Shown here: positions 53,601 to 62,939 of the stretch, one piece after another | How the letters are laid out: the number at the start of each line of letters is the position of its first letter | Numbering within the stretch: position 1 is the stretch's first letter | DNA from: Pelecanus crispus | Taxonomy: Eukaryota > Chordata > Aves > Pelecaniformes > Pelecanidae | Assembly (NCBI RefSeq): GCF_030463565.1 | Contig: NC_134643.1 | Coordinates: 167,298,491 to 167,362,490 of the forward strand | Length of the DNA stretch: 64,000 bases | Direction: 5' to 3' | Notes under the pieces: model-generated | Database searches by the model: none | What the model was told of the DNA's origin: nothing | The model's input: the letters and a program-made list of their open reading frames with translations, nothing else | Position numbers and translations under genes: made by a program

Positions 53601-56600
53601 TTGTTATTTACAGAAGTATTTACATATGGGTGCGTGATCTGCCAAGATATATTCTAAAGTCTGCATACAGGTTAAACTCATGTAAACAAGCTTCAAAATT
53701 CAATTTCACAACCTTCACACCTGCATTGTGTGGCAAAAAAATTTCCTAGTTCTTAAATTTACTGAGCATCCTTTATGTCTCATGTTACAAGCAACAGAGA
53801 CTTATCATTCTTTATTACTCTCTCCATACCGATAATGATTTAATAGAACTATGGTATCTCTCCTACAGTCACCTCCACTTCAAACTAAAAAGTCAGCTCA
53901 GTATCTCAGCAGGTAAGCAGTCACTTCGGAATTCTCTCATAAGCAAACGCATTATGCCAGCTATTCATCTTGCTGTCCTCCTTTGATACTATTTTAGGTC
54001 TATTCTTTTTGAGACAGGCTCCTGACCTGACACATCAGAGGTCTAGGTATCAGAGGTATGCTCAAGGTTAAGAGCCGCTTAGGTCATAAGGAATAAAGAA
54101 AAAGCACGTCAGCAGGGCTAGGCCTTAGATTATCACTGATACAGCATTTGACAGCAGACTATTTAAAAGTCATCTAAGAGTCATTTGAGAGGATGAAGAA
54201 AATGAAGAGCTATATCCTGAACTTCTTCCTTAGGTATACTGGACAAGGAAACCTTTCGTATTTTCTAATCCACACATGTAGTGTGACCCATTTCTTACTG
54301 GAAGTTTTGAACAAATACGGTAACAGAACATCCTTCCAGGAAGAAATAATTCTGAGGATGCACTATACTTTAACTGAGTAGCATAGCATATCCGTGTAAT
54401 GTGTTTCCATCCTGGTGCTTTAAGAGTGGAAAACTCCCCAAACCAACTTACTTCATCTTGTAATGACTCTTCAACTTGTTCATCATAGTCTTCATCTTGT
54501 CTTTTCACTACATTAAAAAACAAATATTAAACCATTACATTCTACAAGTGCATAAGAAGCCTGTGAAAGGGAAAAAATGATGCAGAAACATATTTAGAAA
54601 ACAGGAAAAGGTAGCTGAAGATGCAACAGGAATTTTCCGTCTTTAAGAAGCTTCAAAGAGCTTTCACAGAAAAACAAGAAGTATAATGAGACAGCTCAGT
54701 TTAAGAATGTGTAAAAGCACATGAAATAAACACACCAACTTGTCCACAAGGACAAGAAAAGCGTGTAGAAATAAGAAACTACCACTGCTTTAAGAAAAAT
54801 GCAAAGACTCCAGATGGAGAAAAACCCACAGAAGTGACACCACAAGACGTCCACTGTCTTCAAGTAAATCTGTCCAACTTTTGATTAAACTACAGTATTT
54901 CTGCAAATGATGCCATCTTCATCCTCCCAGAGCTTATAAATATAATTCATGGATTCTGTTGTTTCAAAGCCCAATTACCTTACATAAATATGCAAATTAA
55001 AGAAATCTGAACTAGGTACTTTTTTTGTGTGTTCAGACATTATCAGGGATTCTGCTTTAAAGAATAGCCATTATCACATGTTAAAAGGAATTTGTGTTAA
55101 CTTACCCTGTCTTAATTCTTGATTTTTAAAGTGCTCTTCTAGTTTTCCTTTCAATATTCCTCCAAGTTCTTCAAAATGTTCATTGTTAAGGCATCCATCT
55201 CCCATTACCTCAATGCACTAGTGAAATAAAATGATCATTTTTTCAGCTTTACCCAAGTTCCATGAGCAGTGTCAATGAAATCTAAGCACATAGAGAATTT
55301 TAATACATGCTCCAAGTGATCACTAGCAGAAATAATACTAATAGAACATTCATACTGTAATCAATACTCATATTATACAAGTAAGGCACAGTACCACTGT
55401 ACATTTCATGCACATAACTTCAGTTTATGGTTTGTAGTTAAAATGAACAAATCTGGTAAATATTTCAGGTTAATACTTCCGTATTTTTGTTCTTGCAAAA
55501 GAAGTACAACTAAGTGTTTCAATCAGCTCTAACAACATTTATAGTCAAACAAAATTAATGTAGAGAAAGCCTTGTATTTCTTCCAGCCATTTAAATGAGC
55601 ATCAAACACATGTTCTTTCTTACCAAGAAAAGCTACGAACAGTAACACCACAAAATTTGTAAGGGAGAAAGTTACCTTTGCAAAAGAATGCATTATTTCT
55701 GAGAGAACATCTGAATCTGGTTCTGTCCCGATGGCTTTGATGAGTGCATCACACATGAAGTGCCACATCTGTGTGAGATACTCTGGGCCACGAACTCTAG
55801 CACATTCAAGAAGGAGAGGCATTGACTCTGCTGCTGCCACTCGAACACGTTTCATTATTAAGGAAATAAAACAATCAATACCAACATAAAGTGCTTAGAA
55901 TACAAGCACCCATCACCATAACGAAGTCACTAGTTTTCTACCAGAAATTGGTTTGGTTTTTTTTTTCATTACAGTCCAGTGCATTTGATTTCTTAATTAG
56001 ATACCGATTAAGATCATAGGAAAATTAAACTTCTTGCTATTTAAAAGTTGTTTCAAGGCTGTTTCAGGCTATGACAGAAAAGCTATTCAAGTTCTCCTTC
56101 ACTTTGTTGACACAAACATCACTTCCTCTACTATTTGCTTTTAACATTATAGACATGCTTATTTAAAAAGAAACTGGGGAAAAAAGTAGGATTGCCTACA
56201 ACAGTGCGTAAAACAACGTTCTCAGAAACAATTTCAGCTATAAAGCAACAGAATATTTTAACACTAACACTTTCAATTCATTTAGGAAAACAGCAAGCAC
56301 TATTTTGATTCTTCCCAACTAAGTTTCCATTTTCACAGTAGAATTCATTCATAGGATATCATCATGGAAATAAAACTTCAACAAGGGAACCATCAGCTTT
56401 ACAACTTGCTCTGTGTACTCCACGAATCCTTCTTTTAGCTCTTTTGCATAGCAAACCTGAAACACAAAGCATGGAAGTGCCACCTTTAAGGGAAAATGCT
56501 GTTACTAGTATTTTTCAACTTTGTAATGGTGAGAAAGATTGTTAGAAGTTTAAGGGTTTTTTTTAATTTATTTTAAGAATACATGCAATAATCCATTTAC

Positions 56601-59600
56601 CTACTCCATCCACTGTGGTACTTTAAGAAACCCTGATAGCATCATCAGTTCTCACTCAGTACATGTGTGTATTTTTTAAACCCAATTCAGAAACATCAGT
56701 ATTTGCAAAAAGGAACTACTCTTTAACATCTCCAATTCCTTCAAAGTTTTGCTAACAAAGGAAAACTACCTGTTCATCTCAAAAATTGAAGCTCCAAACT
56801 AAAGAAACTATGTTTAATCAAGTAAACCACACAAAGCGTCTGAAATCCAAACTTAACACTACCACCCAAAGAAAAACAGAACTTTCAGTTGATACTATAA
56901 AGAATATTTTCCTTACAGGTTTTGGCTTCAGACTCGATTGTCCAGCAATACATAGATCACCAAAATTGTCCTACTACTCACCAGCATCTGGCATGCAGTT
57001 GCTTTTTCTTCAAGGCCTGCAGTTTTAATTCCAAAACTTTGCTGATCTCCTAGGTTTACAAATTCCCAACCATCATCATCACTCATATTCTCCATATCTT
57101 GTGCTGTTATACAGAGGGGAGGGGGGGGGAAGATTAAGTGCTACAAAATCATTTATTTCAGTATTTTTTCAAGCAAAACACTATCTTAAACTTACTGTCT
57201 AAAAGAGCTACTTCAGGTTTAATGGATGCAGTCTTCATTAAAGGTCCCATGACAACAGGAAGGTACTGCTGAAATTCCTTTCCAAGAATTTTACACATTC
57301 TAGCCCATGCTGAGATCATGTAAGAAATCTGTAAGAGAACAGTCAGAATTTTCATGTCCCACATTTTATTTTAATGCATACTTAAACGAAAAGCATAAAG
57401 GACTAACATTATACAATAGGACTTTTTAAAAGAATTTGTCAGTAGTGCATAAAACTTATTTCAAAGAGAACAACTCATACAATATGCAATCCATATAAAA
57501 ATGCATCTTCAAAAGACCTGTCCCAAGTCTTTATTTGTAACAACACATTGACAGTACCTCTGATCAAAGTTGCTATACATGTAAAAATGTGACAGCATAA
57601 GATGTACTTGTAATGCAATCATGACTGTCTTAGAGTAAATGTCTTTCTGAAATGAATAATTTCCTGAATTTAAATGATACTGAGCCACGTTCCTGAAAAT
57701 AGCAAATAAAGCAAAAAAGAGTGCAGTACTGTGTTTTCAGAGGAGTATTTATTTTCAGATGCACAAGTCAAAATAGCTCTCCACTCATCAGAACAGCTGT
57801 CTAACAAGTCTTGTTGAACTATTTATAAGAAGGTGACAGCAAGGGAATAGGTCATACAATGCCAAACAAAGTAGTTACTAATAGACAAGGAACGATTATC
57901 CACATGCTGAAGTTTCTTCAGCAAATATAGGCCCTGCAAGTCTCATTTCCTAAACACCACTCTGTGAAAGATTCTAAGGCCATCTTAGGGCAATCAATCT
58001 CAATTTTTGTAAGACATGTTGAACAACTAGTCTGAAGGTGTAATTACATGGGGGGGAATGTCACATGTACAAAGAAAATTTTTAATACTAACCAATGAGC
58101 TACACACTATAAAGAGACAATTTTAACATACCTGTGGATCATCATCTTCTAGATCACTGAAATCTGTTTGTGTCTTCAATAACAGCTGCATTACATCTGA
58201 TGCATCCTGCATAAACTAGATATAGGAAACAACTATGTTTTTAAAGGCAAATTAAAAGGGTACATTTCTGAGACTTAACACCAAATAATTTAGGTGAGCA
58301 TTTATGTCCAACACACTATCAAGACACAACCTAAAGCTGGAAATAGACTGAAACATGGCTAAAAGTGAAAACACAAGCTCTTTTTCTGGAAGTATCACCA
58401 AGTCATTCTTGTCTTATGCTTCACTGTACCTCTAATCATATACTTGAAAGCAGAGGACTATTTAAATAAAACACGTCACAAATAAATACTAATACTCACA
58501 AAAAATATTCTGACAATTCTAACTTCCCCAGATGCCCTCCTTACTATTTTGACTCCTTTATGGAACTGTGATGAAAGCTGACAGCATGAGCTACTTACTC
58601 ATGCGTCAGTAACATTTCAGGTCGCATCAGATGCCCCAATGACGTTACACCTATCCTCTTTTCAATCCCCACGTTCCCAGTAGTCCTCCAAGAATAATTT
58701 ATTAAACATCAGTTATGTTTAAAATTTGTTTAAAATTTAGTTGCATGAATGGTAAGTTTACTGGTAGTCCTTCTAAGTCAAAGGAAAGGGCCGATAATTT
58801 CGGGGCTATTAGTATTTTCGTACTGTGTACCTCACGTTATTTTATTATAAAGTGTGATTTTTTTGTTTTCTTCACTCAATAAAATGAGAATCTGTAAACC
58901 ATGACGTGAAGTTGCTATGAGAGCACCACTTAGACTTTTATATAGTCCTTCACAGTTCTTTCTTGGTACTTTTACAGAGACACATTTTAACCAACTTACC
59001 ATCAACAAAAAAAATCCTGCTAAATACATCGAGTCTCATGATAAACAAGTACATCAAGTTCTATTACGAGTACATTTAAACTTTTTCAGGCATCGACATA
59101 CAAAAAACCAATGCTAAGTTTCCTTTTAACTACATACATTTTACCTGACATTCTGACACTGCCTAAATGAGATGCTCCAGTATTTCTCTTACGGCAAAAA
59201 ACCTACTTGTTTTCAACATTGTTCAATATGACAAGAATAACTTAAGCTGTAACATTTTCATAAGATTCTGTTTTGAATCTGTGAATCTAAACAGCAAGAC
59301 AGTTACCTCAGAAATGAAAACATGAAGACAAACACAGAAACCAGGAACAACATAGTTCTATGTTTAACAAGTTAATATATGAATTCAGTGTTAACACCAC
59401 AGAAAACAAAGGTGCTTTAAAATATATTTAGGCCATTAGATAAGATATAAGCTTACCTTTTCTTTACCAACAGCAAGACCAATTAGGCTGATGCATTCAA
59501 TAGTCTTTCCTCGTAGAAGTCTTAATTCCTTCTGAACAGCGTTCTCAACAATGTGTTTTAAAGAGGGCATAAATAAGTCATAGTAGGGAACAAACTTCTC

Positions 59601-62600
59601 CTCTGCTGTATCTGCAACTGATGCAATTGAAGTCACAACTTGCTCCAAAACTAGCTTAGTGCCTTTCTGTATCAACTTGGAAAGAGGAAGAATAAAGTGT
59701 TATATTTCTAAAGCACATATTTTACTTAAAAGCATGCCAAATCTAAAAAACTCTCTTGTACGTATCCTAATTCTTGTCTGTTCATAACAACATCAGCAGA
59801 TATGTCTACTGGCTTATTTCTGACATCTTAGTTCAGCTAAACTTATTTTGCATATGTCACAGATAACCCTCCGTGAAGCAATTTGTTCAGTATATTATAC
59901 CTCTTGTAATTTTATCACCATAGTGGAATGAAGGTGCTTCACTAGATTATCCAAATATGGGATAAGCAGTGACTTGGGACAATCTTCAGTGAAGTTTATG
60001 AGTGCTGCAGCTGCATGGGCTTGAACACGCTGGTTGCCTTGATCCTCCATGGTTTGCAGAAGAGCTGCTATTACCTGAAACAGAAGTGTTTATTTTCAGA
60101 AAAACAGGTTTCTGAAAGGGACATAGTTTTACCACTTTTTTTTTTTTGACTATTCCACTACTTGCCTTCTCATGAAATTTCTTTTGAAAACCAGGCGCGA
60201 AGTCAGTTGCCATTTGTCCGATGGCATTACAAGCGGCGTATCTTACTCTTGGATGCTGAAAAAGTATTTCCCTCAAATAGTTAACAAGTAGTCATGACAG
60301 CAGAAATGAAAACATTTTGAAATAATTAATTGAATTAGACTCACAGGATCCTGAAGGAATAGCAAAACGAAATTAACTATCTCATTTAAAATTCCCTCCA
60401 TCTGTTGGTGGCAACCTTCTCCAATGGCTGAGAGCGCCATCAAGCCAGCATGCCTGTATTTCCAGTCAGCTACAGATGAGTAAAAGGAAAATAAATACGT
60501 ATTTATTCATTTTGGAAACTACAAAGCACCACAAAGAAGAATCACCTTTTGGGGGGGGATGGGACAGGAGGAGGAAGAGTGAAGAATAGGAGAGGGAAGG
60601 GAAATTGATGCATCTACTTGATTTGTTAAATACTTTTCACTTTTCCTCACACATACTTCCAGAGATGCACGAAAATTTGAGTATCTAATCGAGGCCAAAT
60701 CCAGACCTAGAAAAAAAGAATTCTAAACTGCTGATACAAGCATGTACATGGTACTAAAACCTGGGAACTGCATTTTTATTAAATGAGCTAATCAGGAAAA
60801 CATCAAGACAGTATTTCTTCTCCCTCCCTGCCCCACCCCCCCCCCCCTTTTTTTTAAATTATATCAAAACAGCCTATACCTTCCTCTTTAGGTCAGGAAG
60901 GGAAAAAGGTCTTGTGAACCAAACAATATCTAAATTTGAAACAAATAACCAGAACTAAACTTTTCAGCAGCCTCCCCAAGACTGTTTAAGAACAGTAACA
61001 TTCCATTTAGGGATGTAAAGCCTTCCCTCCCTCCAAGTCCTATTAGCCTATTCTCAGGCTGGTGGGTATTGTTGAAATGGATCTTTCACACTCCTCTCCT
61101 TTTTCTTCAGGCCAGGGAAACCATATGAGATACTCCAATTTCTTTTATTAATTTACTTTTACAAAATCTTTCCCTGTGCTAGAAACCACGGGGATTACAG
61201 AAAAGGGATCCAGAAGAACAAACAGGTTTATCAAACGACCTGTGGGAAAAGCATGCAACAGAACTTCTTTCCCAAAATAATACAAGATTTCATTATTGCT
61301 GGTAATGTATTAAATTCCTGGAATGGAAAGCACCACTGTTCAGAGCACTGGAATCCTGACACTTAAGCTTCTGTTTGATCAGGATGAGATGAAGTATCAT
61401 TTTGACAGAAGGTACAGTGAAAAAGCAGTTTATTTTGCTGCTACTTAAGTCCATTGGATGCTCCTAGTTAAGCCTGCACCTCTTGCTACTCTTGTTGTAT
61501 TACTATTAGCATGCATTCCAGACTTGAAATTAATATGAAACGCAATCATGTTTGAACCATCTGGCTACCCAGAAATTTTAAATTATTTCAATAAACATTT
61601 GTGAGAAAAGCGGTGGGGATAGAAGGGGAAGTTTGATTTCTGAGAGTATCGATGATGTTTTAATCTAAATGTCTTCATCCTTTCCCCCAAATCCCTACCA
61701 GTGAGCCTCTGAACCAAACTATCTATTGCATTTCCCTTTGCCAAAGAGTACTAATGGTTATGCAAAGCTCTGACCCAGCAGAAAGAAAGTATCAGGCATC
61801 AACTGCATGACTTCTCCCCTTCACAGGAGTCAGGTCTTACAGCCACTGAACTCCACATCTTTCTGTGAGTACTACACAACTAGGCATTTGCTAGCCTTGA
61901 AGCTATTAACATTGGAAAGGTCAGGTTAATCTGCTTTCAGAACAAAACCTTCTTTACCAAAACACTTGAAACAGACTTTGTAAGTGTTCACACTCTGCAG
62001 GTGGTACCTTGAGCAGCCCTATATTCCATACCCAATATGGTGACAATCTTTCTTGGACTGGGTTTTAAATCATTAAGGTAGGAAAAGTAGCCAGAACTTT
62101 TGCATTATCTTCTACTTGGAAGGCTCAAAGCACAGGTCAATTGAAAGTGTATGCAGCAAACTCACAATATTTTTTGAATGATTGCCTGAGCAAGCATTAC
62201 AGGTATTTTAAGAGGAATAGAAGCATACAAAGCAACTGATAAGAACACATGGAACCACTTCATGAAACAAATACTAAAATCAGCATATCAAAACACAGCC
62301 AGACTACCACAGACCTCTGCTGTATTTTGGTCTATAAAATTCCAGGAAAAAAAAAGAAAAAGCGTTCCTCTATGAACTGTAATGTATTAAAACTTAACTT
62401 AAATGCAGAGCTACAGAAGAAGAAAGAGCTACAGAATAACAGGTGGCAGTTTAGGCACACTTAAGATACTGTGGGGCATCACATATTGATTTAGAGAGAA
62501 CATTATAAAGTAAGAAAAAAGTCTTCCCTTATTTCTCTTTAATTCACAGACCGAGTTTAAAAAAATGTACTGTTTTGGTTTTGACATCTCCATGCAGCTG

Positions 62601-62939
62601 CCCATGGTCCAGCAAAAAGTTGTAATGTGCTATACATAAGTTTAATAAATCCCAGTCTAGGAAAAGGTATAAACTTCCAAGTCCACAGCATTTACAGTTT
62701 TTGCTACTGAAATCAAAAGTCGAAGTGTATAAAATATATTAAGTAGCTAAACAGGAAGATTTAAGAGGTATCCAAGTTCCCAGAAAGGATAGAAATGTTA
62801 AAAAAAACCCCAAACAAAAACCAGTTACTTACGATTCTGAAGCATTTGCATAATATGTTCTTTAATCATAGGTAAAACAAGTTTTCCTCCAAGGCCACAT
62901 GCCATCCTGTCCAGTGCACTCTCACCAGCAACTGCATTG
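41572..62939 (-). CDS. IPO5: IPO5 (importin-5), 3' portion: 17 coding exons, 5' end outside the window
   Basis: Importin-5 is a karyopherin-beta nuclear import receptor built of HEAT repeats. It carries ribosomal proteins, core histones and other cargoes through the nuclear pore and releases them on RanGTP binding. On the minus strand, exons at 62833-62939, 60345-60469, 60166-60255, 59901-60074, 59457-59675, 58132-58215, 57196-57328, 56982-57103, 56360-56456, 55676-55848, 55106-55217, 54452-54507, 50520-50642, 49650-49869, 46166-46394, 44464-44605 and 41572-41658 join without frameshift or stop. They give 763 whole residues plus stop. Counting back from a family length of about 1,097, this is residues 335-1097, so the N-terminal Ran-binding HEAT repeats and the acidic loop lie beyond the right edge. 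Near-identity to remembered human IPO5 (for example [20 protein letters not shown] and the C-terminus [12 protein letters not shown]) supports the assignment. Mammalian paralogue RANBP6 is intronless, so a multi-exon gene fits IPO5. Fourteen introns are ordinary GT-AG; one is AT-AC and one GC-AG. Confidence 0.97.
44131..44190 (+). repeat. (AAAAC)n low-complexity tract
   Basis: Repeated AAAAC units grading into CAAACCACC units. It lies in the last IPO5 intron, 270 bp downstream (in the direction of transcription) of exon p. Confidence 0.85.
44464..44605 (-). CDS. IPO5: IPO5 coding exon p
   Basis: Completes the serine codon, then [20 protein letters not shown] and onward to LANVVRQVQ, about residues 1023-1069. 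The acceptor is AACAG and the donor CAG|GTAAAT. It is slightly more divergent from human than the preceding exons. Confidence 0.96.
46166..46394 (-). CDS. IPO5: IPO5 coding exon o
   Basis: Completes the split glutamate, then [20 protein letters not shown] and onward to NYLCDLIE, about residues 947-1021, plus two bases of a split serine codon. The acceptor is ACTAG and the donor AG|GTAAGG. It covers the near-invariant C-terminal HEAT repeats. Confidence 0.97.
49650..49869 (-). CDS. IPO5: IPO5 coding exon n
   Basis: Encodes [20 protein letters not shown] and onward to SYRPFCT, about residues 873-945, plus one base of a split glutamate codon. The acceptor is ATGCAG and the donor G|GTATGT. There are a few conservative differences from the remembered human protein (DIV for DVI, QSI for QYV). 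Confidence 0.96.
50520..50642 (-). CDS. IPO5: IPO5 coding exon m
   Basis: Encodes [20 protein letters not shown] and onward to LLPLIVNLI, about residues 832-872, 41 codons in phase 0. The acceptor is ATCAG and the donor ATT|GTAAGT. Confidence 0.95.
50690..50745 (-). mobile_element. Small CR1 3'-end fragment
   Basis: The plus strand reads GGAATCATAGAAACCTTTAGG followed by TTTGAAAAGACAC, a decayed complement of a CR1 3' end. It is about 80 bp from the large CR1 in the same intron and looks like a separate, older insertion. Confidence 0.6.
50824..52212 (-). mobile_element. CR1 LINE, 5'-truncated copy of about 1.4 kb in an IPO5 intron
   Basis: The 3' end lies at the low-coordinate side (TAATCATAGAATGGTTTGGATTGG on the plus strand is the complement of the CR1 tail). 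The element continues through the ORF2 C-terminal region (minus-strand reading with [15 protein letters not shown] at about 51,150-51,195) into reverse-transcriptase sequence near 51,950. It ends around the lysine-rich stretch near 52,200. It is in the same orientation as IPO5. Frameshifts and stops break the ORF, so it is a dead copy. The 5' boundary is approximate. Confidence 0.9.
54452..54507 (-). CDS. IPO5: IPO5 coding exon l (short, 56 bp)
   Basis: Completes the split valine, then [18 protein letters not shown], about residues 814-831. It is an acidic, probably flexible linker between HEAT repeats. The acceptor is TGTAG and the donor GAA|GTAAGT. It is the smallest exon seen here and is followed by the longest intron of the window (3,809 bp). 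Confidence 0.94.
55106..55217 (-). CDS. IPO5: IPO5 coding exon k
   Basis: Encodes [20 protein letters not shown] and onward to FKNQELRQ, about residues 776-812, plus one base of a split valine codon. The acceptor is CACTAG and the donor G|GTAAGT. Confidence 0.95.
55676..55848 (-). CDS. IPO5: IPO5 coding exon j, preceded by an AC acceptor
   Basis: Two bases complete the split glycine codon, then [20 protein letters not shown] and onward to EIMHSFAK, about residues 719-775. The exon is preceded by AC, not AG, with a U12-like branch site just upstream. The ATG a few bases before the exon (55,853-55,855) is intronic and not a start codon. The donor is AAG|GTAACT. Confidence 0.94.
55849..56359 (-). 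other. IPO5: AT-AC U12-type intron in IPO5
   Basis: A 511-bp intron starting ATATCCTAT and ending AATGAAAC. The sequence TTCCTTAAT at 55,865-55,857 differs by one base from the U12 branch-site consensus TTCCTTAAC and lies about 10 nt from the AC acceptor, as expected for the minor spliceosome. The flanking exons join as HDG-VRV in frame, exactly as in the family. No GT-AG alternative preserves the frame. Confidence 0.9.
56360..56456 (-). CDS. IPO5: IPO5 coding exon i, followed by an AT-AC (U12-type) intron
   Basis: Encodes [20 protein letters not shown] and onward to LLKFYFHD, about residues 686-717, plus the first base of a split glycine codon. The acceptor is TTTCAG. There is no GT donor at the junction: the exon is followed by ATATCCTAT, close to the U12 AT-type donor consensus ATATCCTTT. 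Confidence 0.93.
56982..57103 (-). CDS. IPO5: IPO5 coding exon h
   Basis: Begins with two bases completing the split threonine codon, then [20 protein letters not shown] and onward to KATACQML, about residues 646-685. The acceptor is AACAG and the donor CTG|GTGAGT. It contains the acidic MSDDDGWEF segment typical of importin-5. Confidence 0.96.
57196..57328 (-). CDS. IPO5: IPO5 coding exon g
   Basis: Encodes [20 protein letters not shown] and onward to KPEVALLD, about residues 601-644, plus the first base of a split threonine codon. The acceptor is TTACAG and the donor ACA|GTAAGT. The intron after it is 92 bp, with a run of C's in its pyrimidine tract. Confidence 0.96.
58132..58215 (-). CDS. 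IPO5: IPO5 coding exon f
   Basis: Encodes [20 protein letters not shown] then DLEDDDPQ, about residues 573-600, 28 codons in phase 0. The acceptor is TCTAG and the donor CAG|GTATGT. It ends with an acidic LEDDD patch. Confidence 0.95.
59457..59675 (-). CDS. IPO5: IPO5 coding exon e
   Basis: Encodes [20 protein letters not shown] and onward to [10 protein letters not shown], about residues 500-572, 73 codons in phase 0. The donor is AAG|GTAAGC and the acceptor CCAAG. This is one of the most conserved stretches of the protein, with no difference from remembered human IPO5 noticed. Confidence 0.96.
59901..60074 (-). CDS. IPO5: IPO5 coding exon d
   Basis: Encodes [20 protein letters not shown] and onward to MVIKLQE, about residues 442-499, exactly 58 codons in phase 0 on both sides. 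The acceptor is TTTCAG. The donor GAG|GTATAA is weak at positions +4 to +6 but is the only one that keeps the family sequence. Confidence 0.95.
60075..60165 (-). other. IPO5: Short GC-AG intron in IPO5
   Basis: A 91-bp intron whose donor is AAG|GCAAGT, the known consensus context of GC donors, and whose acceptor is TTTCAG. The exon junction FHEK-VIAALL is exact for the family. Confidence 0.87.
60166..60255 (-). CDS. IPO5: IPO5 coding exon c, followed by a GC donor
   Basis: Encodes [20 protein letters not shown] and onward to FHEK, about residues 412-441, exactly 30 codons. The acceptor is TTCAG. The exon must end at AAG before GCAAGT: the next exon resumes at VIAALL as in the family, and the nearest GT downstream would break the frame. 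Reading past the junction gives a short nonsense tail, which is intronic. Confidence 0.93.
60345..60469 (-). CDS. IPO5: IPO5 coding exon b
   Basis: Encodes [20 protein letters not shown] and onward to FLQDP, about residues 371-411, a HEAT-repeat helix pair. The acceptor is GTAG and the donor CCT|GTGAGTC. It starts with two bases of a split proline codon and ends in phase 0. The following intron is only 89 bp. Confidence 0.95.
60836..60855 (+). repeat. C12-T8 homopolymer junction in an IPO5 intron
   Basis: Twelve C's followed by a T run. On the transcribed sense strand of IPO5 it reads A-run then G12, with a further GGGG after one T, so it has G-quadruplex potential in pre-mRNA. Confidence 0.85.
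62833..62939 (-). CDS. IPO5: IPO5 coding exon a (most upstream in window)
   Basis: Encodes [20 protein letters not shown] and onward to QMLQN, about residues 335-369 of the family, directly after the acidic loop. The acceptor is TTTAG and the donor C|GTAAGT. The first base completes a split serine codon from the exon outside the window; the last base begins a proline codon finished by the next exon. Confidence 0.94.

Noticed and set aside
55529..55855. ORF starting [11 protein letters not shown] as a separate small gene
   Set aside because: It is IPO5 exon j read from an intronic ATG through its exon and past the donor. The same applies to the other IPO5-like open frames between 46 and 60 kb.
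41572..62939. RANBP6 as the identity of the minus-strand gene
   Set aside because: RANBP6 is intronless in mammals, whereas this gene has 16 introns in the window and matches importin-5 throughout.
41572..62939. IPO5 as a pseudogene
   Set aside because: All 17 exons join in frame with conserved splice sites and the normal C-terminus. The only irregular splice sites are recognised functional classes (AT-AC and GC-AG).
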